This document shows, in pieces, positions 1-7,641 of a stretch of 47,042 nucleotides of DNA; position 1 is the first letter of the stretch; each line of letters opens with the position of its first letter. The notes under the pieces are model-generated. The model searched no databases and was not told the origin of the DNA. It was given only the letters and a program-made list of their open reading frames with translations. Origin of the DNA: Candidatus Abyssobacteria bacterium SURF_17 (lineage in GTDB: Bacteria > Abyssobacteria > SURF-5). The stretch is from assembly GCA_003598055.1 (NCBI GenBank), contig QZKI01000003.1, positions 1-47,042 on the forward strand, in the 5' to 3' direction. A program made the position numbers and the translations under genes.

Positions 1-2
1 TT

Positions 3-593
3 GGAGTCGAGCGCGGCACGCCGGGCTTCGAGCGCGGAAAAAAAATCGCGAAGATAGGGATGAAGGCTCAGGATACGGCCGAGCTGTTCTTCGATGATTG
101 CCGTGTCCCCGCGAACAATATCCTCGGCACCGAGGGCTCGGGCTTCTTCATGATGATGCAGAAGCTTCAGCCCGAACGCCTCGTGTGCGCGATTGGCGGA
201 CTGGCTGCCGCCGAGAAATGTCTCGAGATGACCATCCAATACACGAAGGAGCGACAGCAGTTCGGGCGGCCCATCTTCGGTTTCCAGCACATACAGTTCG
301 TGCTTGCCGACCTGGCGAGTGAGATATCAGTCGGGCGCGCATTCATGGACCGGCTGATTCAGGACCACATGGCCGGCGAAAGCGTTGTTACGGAGACATG
401 CATGGCGAAGCTGTGGGTCTGTGAGATGGCAAACCGCGTCGCCGACCGCTGCCTGCAACTGCACGGCGGCTACGGCTACTGTGAGGAGTACCCGATATCG
501 AAATTCTGGGTTGACGGCCGCATTCAGACCATCTTTGCCGGAACCTCCGAGATCATGCGCCTCATCATCGCGCGCAGTCTGGGAAAGGAATAG
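3..593 (+). CDS. Acyl-CoA dehydrogenase, C-terminal part (gene begins before window)
   Basis: The frame is open from the first bases, so the N-terminal domain lies outside the window. Visible are the FAD/substrate-binding C-terminal helical domain with RQQFGRPI, the LHGGYGY element and the terminal IFAGTSEIMR segment. The family oxidises acyl-CoA to 2-enoyl-CoA and passes electrons to ETF. In MCAD-type enzymes the catalytic Glu sits in the terminal YEGT motif; here that position is Ala (FAGT). A Glu is instead present in QPERLV (codon 174-176), the helix-G position used by isovaleryl-CoA and long-chain dehydrogenases. The gene is therefore probably an active enzyme of that subgroup. The substrate cannot be told from this fragment. 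Confidence 0.93.
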   Translation, partial: GVERGTPGFERGKKIAKIGMKAQDTAELFFDDCRVPANNILGTEGSGFFMMMQKLQPERLVCAIGGLAAAEKCLEMTIQYTKERQQFGRPIFGFQHIQFVLADLASEISVGRAFMDRLIQDHMAGESVVTETCMAKLWVCEMANRVADRCLQLHGGYGYCEEYPISKFWVDGRIQTIFAGTSEIMRLIIARSLGKE

Positions 594-610
594 CAGAAGG
601 GTCCTTGTAC

Positions 611-684
611 GGGCAGGACCTCGCGCCTGCCCTTGACGGATTCAATGGTGTAGCGAATTGCGACGGGCGGCCTATGGGTCGCCC
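611..684. repeat. Two GGGC-N-GCCC hairpins after the acyl-CoA dehydrogenase
   Basis: Two inverted repeats follow the stop codon. At 611-632 GGGCAGG pairs with CCTGCCC. At 665-684 GGGCGGCC pairs imperfectly with GGTCGCCC and is followed by TTCACTGTTTTT. The second could end the upstream transcript, though its T-run is not adjacent. Both resemble the dispersed GGGC/GCCC palindromes at 13478, 19145, 27617 and 38561. Confidence 0.5.
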
Positions 685-735
685 TTCACTGTTTTTGCGC
701 AAGACTGCGAACATGCGATGACCAGAGCGGGCACC

Positions 736-773
736 GTCATTGCGACCCCGCTAAAGGCGGGGAAAGCAATCTC
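736..773. repeat. CATTGCGA...GAAAGCAATCTC dispersed repeat, short copy
   Basis: Starts GTCATTGCGA and ends AAAGCAATCTC, with an internal hairpin CCCCGC/GCGGGG. The same end sequences bracket larger copies at 3610, 4559, 20051 and 36336. Lies just downstream of the minus-strand symporter gene. Confidence 0.6.
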
Positions 774-826
774 AAGGCAGAAGCGGAGAGAAGATGGTGA
801 ATTCGCCGCGCGTCACGCGATGAGTT

Positions 827-2083
827 TCAGGTGTGATCTGCTGCTGTCGTACTTGATGAATAACCCGATTCCAGTCTGTCGATGATTGCGGCCCCTACCG
901 AATCGCCCCATACGTTTACGGTTGTTCGAAACCGGTCGAGGAACCAGTCGATAGAGAGCAACAAACCGATTCCCTCGAGCGGCAACCCCACAGACTTCAA
1001 GACTATCACCATTGTTACAAGACCTGCCTCGGGAATGCCGGCCGCCCCGATTGCGGCAAGGGTCGCCGTGATGAAGATATCCCCCTGCTGCGGGAATGCA
1101 AGCGGCACGCCGTACGCCTGCGCTATGAAAATGGCGGCCACAGCTTCATAGAGCGCGGTGCCATCCATGTTGACTGTGGCTCCAAGCGGGAGCACGAATG
1201 AGGCCGCCCTATTCGACACGCTGTTCTTTTCCTCCGCGCATTCCATGGTCAGGGGCAAGGTTGCAGAGCTGGATGCTGTAGAGAACGCTGTTGTCAAGGC
1301 GTTTCCCATGTTGAAGGCATAGCGGGCAGGATTTCGCCGACCCAATACCCACAGGATTATCGGCAACACAAAGACCCCATGAATCAGGAGTCCCGTAATG
1401 ACGGTTAGAGCGTATTTCAGGAGCTTGGCCAGCTCCATCCAGAATAGCCCTCCTCCACCGGCCTTCCCCAGCCGATAGGCAATGAGCGCGAAGACTCCCA
1501 GCGGCGCGAAATACATGATGAGGTGAACCATCTTCATCACCACATCGTTCACGGCCTCGAAGAAGGCGAGCACAGGCCTTCCGCGCTCGCCGAGCGTCGT
1601 CAGGATACCGCCGAAAAACAACGAGAATACTATGAGGGGCAACACATCATTCCTCGCAGCGGCATCAAATATGTTCTCGGGTATCATGCCCAGAATAACG
1701 CTGGTAAGCGACAGCTCCTTGCTCAATACCGTTTCAGGGGCTTCCATCCCTGCAATGCTCATCCCGACGCCGGGCCGTATGATATTGACGAGGATTATGC
1801 CAATGATGACCGAGATTCCGCTCGTTGACAGAAAATACACAAGCGTCCACGCGCCTGTGCGGCCGAGCTTCCGCAAGTCACCCAAACTGCTGATGCCGAC
1901 GATCATCGATGCGACAATCAGCGGGACAATCACCATCTTCAGAGCGTTCAGAAAAAGGTCGCCCACCCATTTCACCGAGACCATACGCTCGCCGAAAAAC
2001 CACCCGCACAGTCCGCCAGCTATCATGCCGATTATGATGCCTGCGAGGATGATGTTGCTCGCACGTCTGTTGAGTGTGGACAC
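827..2083 (-). CDS. Dicarboxylate/amino acid:cation symporter (DAACS family)
   Basis: Inner-membrane secondary transporter of the GltP/DctA family, which takes up C4-dicarboxylates, glutamate or related acids with H+ or Na+. Family hallmarks are the serine-rich reentrant loop (STASSSATLPL), the NMDGT motif after FVLPLGATV, and many hydrophobic segments. A TTG start at 2140 would add a charged 19-residue tail. I prefer the GTG at 2083, which places the first membrane helix about 8 residues in and gives 418 residues, the usual family size. GAAAGG lies about 10 bases upstream. The gene has its own promoter (2182-2209), divergent from the DUF2889 pair. Substrate is not determined; a dicarboxylate would suit the mutase cluster downstream. 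Confidence 0.92.
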   Translation of the reverse strand: MSTLNRRASNIILAGIIIGMIAGGLCGWFFGERMVSVKWVGDLFLNALKMVIVPLIVASMIVGISSLGDLRKLGRTGAWTLVYFLSTSGISVIIGIILVNIIRPGVGMSIAGMEAPETVLSKELSLTSVILGMIPENIFDAAARNDVLPLIVFSLFFGGILTTLGERGRPVLAFFEAVNDVVMKMVHLIMYFAPLGVFALIAYRLGKAGGGGLFWMELAKLLKYALTVITGLLIHGVFVLPIILWVLGRRNPARYAFNMGNALTTAFSTASSSATLPLTMECAEEKNSVSNRAASFVLPLGATVNMDGTALYEAVAAIFIAQAYGVPLAFPQQGDIFITATLAAIGAAGIPEAGLVTMVIVLKSVGLPLEGIGLLLSIDWFLDRFRTTVNVWGDSVGAAIIDRLESGYSSSTTAADHT

Positions 2084-2181
2084 TGCAAGTCGGCCCTTTC
2101 TTCGTACTGTGTCTCTTGGTCGGTTACTGGAAAGGCACAAACGATTGACACCTCGACTACCAAACGCAGGAATGCGTTGAG

Positions 2182-2209
2182 ACTATAGGATTGCAGGCGC
2201 ACAAGTCAA
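2182..2209 (-). promoter_or_regulatory. Sigma-70-like promoter of the symporter
   Basis: On the minus strand TTGACT (2209-2204), a 16-base spacer, then TATAGT (2187-2182). Predicted transcription starts near 2175, about 90 bases before the chosen GTG start. Confidence 0.55.
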
Positions 2210-2289
2210 CTATTCAAATCAAACGCTCCTGTCAAGTTCTCCATAAAAAATGTTTTCGTCGGTTGGCTTTAACCTGCGAGCTTCGATGA

Positions 2290-2319
2290 TTGACAAAGCG
2301 CTTTCCCGTCCAGTATAGT
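2290..2319 (+). promoter_or_regulatory. Sigma-70-like promoter of the DUF2889 pair
   Basis: TTGACA (2290-2295), 18-base spacer, TATAGT (2314-2319). The predicted start is near 2327, leaving a leader of about 165 bases before the first DUF2889 gene. I see no gene or strong structure in 2330-2475. Together with the 2182-2209 element this makes the region a divergent promoter. Confidence 0.6.
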
Positions 2320-2493
2320 GAAGCGCGGTATATGTGGTTGTCAAGGACGGTTCAGTCCGCCGCTGGCACCCCGCGCTGTGCGTCCCAGCAGAAATAGCAA
2401 ATGGAATAGCCGAATGACCGCCCCTCTTCCGTGCCCATGAGACACCTGGGATATAAAACCGACCGCTGCTAACTCATAAGGAGAATGCGAATA

Positions 2494-2979
2494 ATGGTTC
2501 TTTGCCATACGCGCACGAAAACCGCGTCAGTCCTGCCAATTGCAGATGACAAGCTTCGGGTCCTCAATCGGATCGAAGACACTTTTTTCTCGGCCTGCGT
2601 CGAGATTGAGGTAACCCTTCCCGATCTCGAGGTTATCAGTGCGAAAGGCAAGTTCGAGCGATGTTTCACCGATGAGTGCAAGGCAGCCGAGTCCCTACTC
2701 CAAAAGGCGGTAGGATTGCGGGTCGGCTCAGGCCTGACAAAACTGGTTGACAGTCTGCTTGCAGGCGCACAGGGCTGTCCCATCGTGGCGACTCTCGTAT
2801 TCGAGGCGTGCGACGCGGTCATCCTCTCGCTCACAGCGGAACAGATGGCGATGGCCGACGCCCTTGACGAACAACAGCGCCAGGATGGATTCTTGCAAAT
2901 GGTCCAGATGAATCCGCGACTGCTCAATAGCTGCATCGCATTCGATGAGAACGGACCATTACTCAAGGGCAAGCTGTGA
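2494..2979 (+). CDS. DUF2889-like protein, copy A
   Basis: 161-residue soluble protein of unknown function. It resembles DUF2889 by its opening TRTK segment, a central LPDLEVISAKGKF strand and a later helical Cys-containing part (FEACDAVIL). AAGGAG (2478-2483) is too close to the first ATG (2485) but lies 10 bases before the in-frame ATG at 2494, which I take as the start. Copy B follows after 24 bases, so the two are probably co-transcribed from the 2290 promoter. The two proteins align throughout but are well diverged. Family assignment is from memory; no function is known to me. Confidence 0.75.
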   Translation: MVLCHTRTKTASVLPIADDKLRVLNRIEDTFFSACVEIEVTLPDLEVISAKGKFERCFTDECKAAESLLQKAVGLRVGSGLTKLVDSLLAGAQGCPIVATLVFEACDAVILSLTAEQMAMADALDEQQRQDGFLQMVQMNPRLLNSCIAFDENGPLLKGKL

Positions 2980-3003
2980 CCATGTTTACGGGAGATGAAT
3001 CGA

Positions 3004-3489
3004 ATGCTTAAATTCACAAGAACAAAACATGTCGGCATCGAGCGTCCGGCCAAGGATAAAATTATCGCGCATGGATTCCTCGATGACTACATATACTCGA
3101 TGGAGCTCGACGTCGAATTCTCTCTGCCGCACTATGAAATCACCAAGATCGACGGACGGATGAAGCGCTACACGACGCCGGAATGCCCGCGCGCAAATGA
3201 AATACTCCAGAACGCAGTTGGCATGCGCATCGAGCCGGGACTCGCCGAAAAGGTGAAAAAGCAAATCGGACGCGCCGGCTGCCGTCACTATGCGACGCTT
3301 CTTCTGGAATGCTGTTACGCGGTCATCTCCGCCTCCATCGGCTTCGCGAGAGCGGACCTCGAGGCGGAGGGATTGCCTGCAGACGACGACGCAGTACGAC
3401 GCCGCCTGCTGGTCATGCTTCCGAGCATCCGGAACCGATGCATGATGTACGCGGAAGAAGGGCCGCTGGCGAACCGCCTGTTCGGCTAA
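3004..3489 (+). CDS. DUF2889-like protein, copy B
   Basis: 161-residue paralogue of the preceding gene and closer to the family consensus as I remember it: MLKFTRTKHVGIE opening, SLPHYEITKIDGRMKRY core. The start layout repeats that of copy A: GGGAG (2990-2994) abuts an ATG at 2995 and lies 9 bases before the in-frame ATG at 3004. The 3004 start gives the cleaner family N-terminus. The shared arrangement suggests a local duplication including the translation start. Function unknown. Confidence 0.77.
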   Translation: MLKFTRTKHVGIERPAKDKIIAHGFLDDYIYSMELDVEFSLPHYEITKIDGRMKRYTTPECPRANEILQNAVGMRIEPGLAEKVKKQIGRAGCRHYATLLLECCYAVISASIGFARADLEAEGLPADDDAVRRRLLVMLPSIRNRCMMYAEEGPLANRLFG

Positions 3490-3609
3490 TGTAGCTTCTC
3501 ATGAATGATGACAAACATGACGCGGAAGAAGTGATAATGGCCCTCATTCTGAGCATCCGGCCACACCTTTAGCGTGTTTAATTGTGAAAGAAAGACTCTG
3601 TCTACTATG

Positions 3610-3715
3610 GTCATTGCGAGCGCAGGGCCGCAGGCCCGAGCGAAGCAATCTCTGTTCGCATCTTTCAGCGCTACCAAGGAGATTGCTTCGGTCGCTGCGC
3701 TTCCTCGCAATGACG
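3610..3715. repeat. CATTGCGAG...CTCGCAATGA dispersed palindromic repeat
   Basis: Opens GTCATTGCGAGCGC and closes CCTCGCAATGACG, so the ends are inverted. Inside are GAAGCAATCTC and its inverse GAGATTGCTTC. The left half holds the mini-hairpin GGGCCGCAGGCCC (3625-3637). Related copies are at 4559, 20051, 36336 and 40319. No coding content is convincing here. Confidence 0.8.
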
Positions 3716-3787
3716 AGACGGCTACCATTTTCTTAGGAAAGCGAAGCGAAGAATCTCTTGCTGCGAAACGGCGCACATTGAAACTGA

Positions 3788-3813
3788 GATCCTTCACTTC
3801 GCTCAGGATGACA
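3788..3813. repeat. GATCCTTCACTTCGCTCAGG-type repeat
   Basis: A sequence word I recognise from intergenic DNA of many environmental genomes, beginning GATCCTTCAC and ending CAGGATGACA; its ends (ATCCT/AGGAT) are inverted. Single copy in this window, next to the larger repeat at 3610. No gene is evident between 3490 and 3899. Confidence 0.55.
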
Positions 3814-3899
3814 TCGAAAAGCATGTTTCGGCTTTGTGAGAGTGCCCGTGGGGGACTCCTGAAACGTAACCCTAGAACGCTTCATTTAGGGGCAAACAC

Positions 3900-4520
3900 G
3901 TGAAGGTCGACCTGCATTCACACACCTATCCTGCTTCGCAGTGCAGCAACATGAGCGTCGAGAATCTCATTGTCAGGGCGAAGGAAATCGGGATAGATGC
4001 CATGTGTCTCACCGAGCATAATAAGCCCTGGAATCGGGATGATATCCTGCGCTTGAGCGAAAATTTCGATTTCCGCGTCCTCCGCGGCATGGAGGTCACG
4101 ACCAAAGACGGCGATATCCTCGTGTTCGGTCTTCATGAAGAGATGCGTGATATCCTGACTGCGTCCGAACTGCGCGAGCGGGTGGCCGATGTCGGCGGAT
4201 TCACGATTGCAGCACATCCCTTCCGCGGCTTCCTCATGGTAGGATACCTGAACCTCTCGCTCACGCCGGAACGCGCAGCCGGCCGGGCGGTTTTCCGGTC
4301 AGTCGACGCCATCGAGGCATACAACTGCAAAGTGACCCAACATGAGACCGACCTTGCACTCGACGTAGGCGCCAGGTTGGACCTGCCGTGCGTTGCCGGC
4401 AGCGACGCACACACGCTCGCGGATGTGGGCAAATATGTCACGTACTTTGAGAGAGAGATTTCCACGGAAGAAGAGCTCATCGCCGAACTCAAGGCGGGCC
4501 GCTTCCGTATTGACGCGTAG
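3900..4520 (+). CDS. PHP-domain metal-dependent phosphoesterase
   Basis: 206-residue single-domain PHP protein. Metal-binding motifs typical of the superfamily are present: DLHSHT (residues 4-9), LTEHN (37-41), the IAAHPFRG segment, and GSDAHT near residue 165. The fold is a TIM-like barrel that hydrolyses phosphoesters using two or three metal ions. Stand-alone members act on varied substrates (nucleotides, histidinol phosphate, DNA ends), so the substrate is open. Starts at GTG with AGGGG about 8 bases upstream. Probably its own transcription unit, since repeats flank it on both sides. Confidence 0.87.
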   Translation: MKVDLHSHTYPASQCSNMSVENLIVRAKEIGIDAMCLTEHNKPWNRDDILRLSENFDFRVLRGMEVTTKDGDILVFGLHEEMRDILTASELRERVADVGGFTIAAHPFRGFLMVGYLNLSLTPERAAGRAVFRSVDAIEAYNCKVTQHETDLALDVGARLDLPCVAGSDAHTLADVGKYVTYFEREISTEEELIAELKAGRFRIDA

Positions 4521-4558
4521 CCGTAGCAACACGGGGGGCGTGGTGGCAACCAAAAACC

Positions 4559-4660
4559 GTCATTGCGAGGAGCGTAGCGACGAAGCAATCTCTCTTGATA
4601 TTGAGATTGCTTTGCTCGGGTCTGAGGCCCTCAGGCATGTGCCCTTCGCTCGCAATAACC
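4559..4660. repeat. CATTGCGAG dispersed palindromic repeat
   Basis: Begins GTCATTGCGAGGAGC and ends TTCGCTCGCAATAA. It contains GAAGCAATCTC, the inverse GAGATTGCTT, and a mini-hairpin GGGTCTGAGGCCC (4618-4630). Sits between the PHP and DUF169 genes. Confidence 0.78.
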
Positions 4661-4733
4661 TCGCCATAGAAATAGACACAGAGATGAAAGACTTCGAGAG
4701 TGCGTAGCAGAGATACAGAACCTGGAGGAGACA

Positions 4734-5501
4734 ATGCCTGACTGGACACATCTAACGAAAAGGCTGGAAGCGCTGCTTCGCCTAAAAACCTTTCCGGTGG
4801 CTTTCAAACTGCTCGAGGACGCCGAGGAACTCAACAAGAATCCCTGGGTGCGCCGGCTCCCGCACAAAGTTACTACTTGTCAGCTCATCACGATTGTGCG
4901 CACCTTTGACTGGACCGTGGGAGCCACTGCCGAGGACTTCGTGTCGCCGAGATGCACAAGCATCATCGGACTCACTGACCTGCCGGATTACATCCGCGAC
5001 GGGACCATGCGAAGCATGGTATGGTGCGCTACGGTTGAGGACGCCCGCAAATGCGAGGAGTCAATTCCCCTTATTCCGACAGGCAAGTACCATGCGGTGA
5101 TCCTGGGCCCTCTCGTCTACAACCCGTTCGACCCTGACATCATCCTCGTCTACGGCAATCCCGCGCAGATGATGCTCCTCATCAATGCAATCCAGTTCCG
5201 CAATTACGAGCGCATGCAGTTTTTCAGCGTGGGCGAGAGCGCGTGCGCGGATGCAATCGCGCAATGCTACCTGACCGGCAAACCGGCGCTCACGATTCCG
5301 TGCTATGGCGAGCGACGTTACGGGCACGCGCAAGACGATGAGATGGTGATGGCGATTCCGAATGGCTATTATGAAAAAATTGTGGACGGCCTGGAACAAC
5401 TTTACAAACGAGGAATCCGGTATCCGATTTCGCAGTTCGGCGCTCAGGTGGACCCGTCGCCGGGACTATTCGCCGCATATGGCAATCCGCCGGATGAATA
5501 G
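4734..5501 (+). CDS. DUF169 family protein
   Basis: 255-residue protein matching my memory of DUF169: N-terminal LKTFPVAFKLLED, Cys-containing HKVTTCQLI, GPLVYNPFDPDIILVYGNPAQMM core, and a C-terminal PCYGERRYGHAQDDEM segment with conserved Cys. The family is found mostly in anaerobic bacteria and archaea; its role is unknown to me. An excellent ribosome-binding site (GGAGGAG, 4721-4727) fixes the ATG. No signal peptide or membrane segment is visible, so cytoplasmic. Confidence 0.85.
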   Translation: MPDWTHLTKRLEALLRLKTFPVAFKLLEDAEELNKNPWVRRLPHKVTTCQLITIVRTFDWTVGATAEDFVSPRCTSIIGLTDLPDYIRDGTMRSMVWCATVEDARKCEESIPLIPTGKYHAVILGPLVYNPFDPDIILVYGNPAQMMLLINAIQFRNYERMQFFSVGESACADAIAQCYLTGKPALTIPCYGERRYGHAQDDEMVMAIPNGYYEKIVDGLEQLYKRGIRYPISQFGAQVDPSPGLFAAYGNPPDE

Positions 5502-5504
5502 ATG

Positions 5505-5534
5505 GGGACAGAGCCCCAACAAGGGCTCCGTCCC
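5505..5534. repeat. Inverted repeat GGGACAGAGCCC / GGGCTCCGTCCC
   Basis: Stem of 12 with two mismatches and a 6-base loop, directly after the DUF169 stop. No T-run follows, so it is either a weak terminator or another dispersed hairpin. Confidence 0.55.
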
Positions 5535-5589
5535 TTCAAGACAAAAAGATGGCGTTGTGATTTGGTGCCTTCGTGGTTAGAATCATATC

Positions 5590-5615
5590 TTTGCGCTCTT
5601 TGCGCCTTTGCGGTT
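5590..5615. repeat. Word-like repeat (TTTGCGCTCTTTGCGCC type)
   Basis: Imperfect short tandem of TTTGCG-like words ahead of coaE. Variants of the same words recur at 6489-6540 and, inverted, at 7880-7900. Confidence 0.5.
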
Positions 5616-5649
5616 ATAAAGGGTACCAGCATAGATGGGTTGACCTTAC

Positions 5650-6255
5650 ATGTTGATCATAGGACTGACAGGCGGCATCGCATCCGGCAAGAGCGCGGTC
5701 GCCGCGATGTTTGAAAAACGCGGCGCACATGTCATCAACTTCGATGTGCTGGCGCGCGTCGTCGTCGAGCCGGATATGCCCGCATGGAAAGATATTGTCG
5801 CTCATTTCGGAACGGATATCCTGAATGAAGACCGAACGCTCAACCGCGCCAAACTCGGCGACATCGTCTTCTCAGATGTGCAGCAGCGAAAGGCTCTGGA
5901 GAGCTTCATCTATCCGCAACTGTTTGTGGAATACAATCGCAGGATAGAAGAGATTCGCAGCAAAGACCCGAACGCAATCGTGTTTGCCGACGTTCCGCTG
6001 CTGTTCGAGATTAGGCTCCAGAGCATGTTCGACAAAATCGTGGTCGTATATGCTACATCCGAACAGCAGATGAAGCGGCTCATCGAGCGCGACGGACTCG
6101 ACCATGAGAGCGCTCTGAAGAGACTAAACGCACAAATGCCTCTCGAACAAAAAATGCAACAGGCCGACTACGTCATCCACAATACCGGCTCGCTCCAAGA
6201 AACCGAAGCCGACGTAAACGAAACATGGAACACTCTCTCCCGCCTGAAGCAGTAA
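5650..6255 (+). CDS. coaE: Dephospho-CoA kinase
   Basis: Catalyses the last step of coenzyme A synthesis, ATP-dependent 3'-phosphorylation of dephospho-CoA. 201 residues, the family's normal size. The P-loop is GGIASGKS (residues 8-15). The FDVLAR segment matches the conserved D-x-x-A-R region, and FADVPLLFE is the family's VPLLFE motif. A C-terminal DYVIHNTG matches the usual D-x-VI-x-N-x-G. No strong ribosome-binding site. Fits the CoA-thioester content of the region but is a housekeeping gene. Confidence 0.96.
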   Translation: MLIIGLTGGIASGKSAVAAMFEKRGAHVINFDVLARVVVEPDMPAWKDIVAHFGTDILNEDRTLNRAKLGDIVFSDVQQRKALESFIYPQLFVEYNRRIEEIRSKDPNAIVFADVPLLFEIRLQSMFDKIVVVYATSEQQMKRLIERDGLDHESALKRLNAQMPLEQKMQQADYVIHNTGSLQETEADVNETWNTLSRLKQ

Positions 6256-6991
6256 CTCGGAACCCGGAACCATTCCATCATCCACAAATTCCCGCCGATT
6301 CTCTCAGATTCTCAAACCCTAAGACCGTAAACCCGAGCCACCGCAGGGCAAGGCACAAACGAAAGTCCACTGCGTCCATCCAGTCCATAAAGTCTCCATC
6401 TGTTGCTTTCGTCTTGAAACCATTCTGATCGGCCGCCGATGCACGCCTTCATCCCCCTTTTCTAAAGGGGGACTGAGGGGGATTACCTCCTTCGCCTTTG
6501 CGTCCTTCGCGCCTCGGGTCTGCGACCCTTTGCGGTGAAAAAACGTCTTGGACAGCAGTGAACCAAAAAGCATAAAATCCCTGTCTACAAGCCTTTCTTA
6601 ACCTTCGAGATTGACCAGATTCAAGATCAAACATGAACCTCATTTCCTGTTTCGACGGTAAATTCGATACGGAGCCTTAACTCTTTTGGAGGTCGCTGGA
6701 GTGAAGAGTTGAAAACGGAAGGTTGACTTTTGATGGCGAAGAAACGGTGGCCGATATCTTTGAAACGCAAAAGATTCCTTTTGCGAACGAAATTGTTGTG
6801 CGTTCTTGACAGCATCAAGTGCGCATAGAATCTTCACACCTCCACCCAAAAAACATGTGTGCTGTTCATGAACCAACGCAAGGCTGTCGAACAGCCTTGA
6901 GAAGATTGCCCCGAAACTTCGGAGAGGTGTCGAAGGAGATGAAGGACAGGACTCTTTCCATCGAAGTCCCGTCCGAACGAAGCCGGAAAAC
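6256..6991. repeat. Repeat-rich intergenic region
   Basis: About 735 bases without a supported gene. In order: a GGAACCCGGAACC word (6258-6270); CCCCCTTTT/AAAGGGGG hairpin (6453-6470); a CTTTGCG-word block with the mini-hairpin GGGTCTGCGACCC (6516-6528) inserted in it; and a small perfect hairpin AAGGCTGT/ACAGCCTT (6880-6898). Open frames at 6627-6876 on the minus strand and short plus-strand frames around 6700-6810 overlap. They may be remnants of a decayed gene, but none has a ribosome-binding site or recognisable domain. Confidence 0.5.
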
Positions 6992-7020
6992 TTGCTTTTT
7001 AGTATCCCTTGGGATACAAT
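6992..7020 (+). promoter_or_regulatory. Promoter of toxin-antitoxin pair, possibly leaderless
   Basis: TTGCTT (6992-6997), 17-base spacer, TACAAT (7015-7020). The predicted start falls near 7027, exactly the toxin ATG. There is no Shine-Dalgarno sequence, so the first gene may be translated from a leaderless mRNA. Confidence 0.5.
7002..7017. promoter_or_regulatory. Candidate antitoxin operator GTATCCC-TT-GGGATAC
   Basis: Perfect 7-base inverted repeat with a 2-base centre, lying between the -35 and -10 elements and overlapping the -10. This is the expected placement for autorepression by the helix-turn-helix antitoxin encoded at 7327. Confidence 0.65.
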
Positions 7021-7026
7021 TAGAAT

Positions 7027-7330
7027 ATGGTCGAGGTGCGCCAGACAGACAAGTACGCGGAATGGTTTGACGCCTTACACGACAAACAAACCCGCGCTCG
7101 CATCAATGCGCGTATCCCGCGCTTGTCGTTGGGGAATCCCGGCGATGTCAAACCGGTCGGCGAGGGTGTTTCCGAGTTGCGCATAGATTACGGCCCTGGC
7201 TACCGAGTATTTCACTCAGCGAGGTCGTGAAGTAGTCATTCTGCTTGCCGGTGGAGACAAGCGCACGCAAGAAAAAGACGTTCGAACCGCGCGGGAATTG
7301 GCGCGAAACTTAAAGGAGGGGCAATCATGA
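7027..7330 (+). pseudogene. RelE/HigB-like addiction-module toxin, frameshifted
   Basis: Codons from 7027 give the N-terminal two thirds of a toxin of the TIGR02683 type (WFDALHDKQTRARI, GNPGDVKPVGEGVSELRIDYG). After GPGYRV the frame reads FHSARS and stops at 7228. The family continuation (YFTQRGREVVILLAGGDK) is found in the +1 frame from 7208 and runs to a TGA at 7328-7330. That TGA overlaps the antitoxin ATG as ATGA. A loss of two bases in GTATAT near 7207-7210 explains everything. The break removes the C-terminal strand and helix, so the toxin is probably inactive, unless it is a sequencing error. In living pairs the toxin cleaves mRNA on ribosomes. Confidence 0.82.
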
Positions 7331-7641
7331 AGCGCAAAAGAACAATAACACGCCCATGGGATGTGGTGGAACATCTTAAAACCGAAGAAGACATGGCTGC
7401 CTATCTTGAGGCTGCATTAGAGGACGGAGACCCCGCCTTGATCTCCGCTGCGCTCGGTGATATAGCTCGCGCCAGAGGCATGACAGAGATCGCCCGTGAG
7501 ACCGGACTGGGAAGGGAAAGCCTCTATAAGGCTCTTTCTCCGGAAGGCAATCCTGAATTCGCCACCGTGCTTAAGGTGATACGAGCGCTGCGATTGAAGC
7601 TACATGTCCAGGCAGCAAAGACCCGCCGGGAGACCGCATAA
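7327..7641 (+). CDS. HTH antitoxin of addiction module (TIGR02684/HigA-like)
   Basis: 104-residue helix-turn-helix protein with TRPWDVVEHLKTEEDMAAYLE at the start and the DNA-binding part GMTEIARETGLGRESLYKAL (residues 58-77), typical of antidote proteins paired with TIGR02683 toxins. Intact, with a strong AAAGGAGG site upstream. It should bind and silence the toxin and repress its own promoter through the palindrome at 7002-7017. With the toxin frameshifted, it may survive as a solo regulator or protect against related toxins elsewhere. Confidence 0.88.
   Translation: MKRKRTITRPWDVVEHLKTEEDMAAYLEAALEDGDPALISAALGDIARARGMTEIARETGLGRESLYKALSPEGNPEFATVLKVIRALRLKLHVQAAKTRRETA

Noticed and set aside
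2469..3053. Antisense 194-codon frame over the DUF2889 genes.
   Set aside because: Shadow of two genes supported by paralogy and ribosome sites.
6627..6876. Minus-strand frames of 63 and 78 codons, and short plus-strand frames around 6700-6810.
   Set aside because: No start signals or recognised family. At most a decayed gene remnant.
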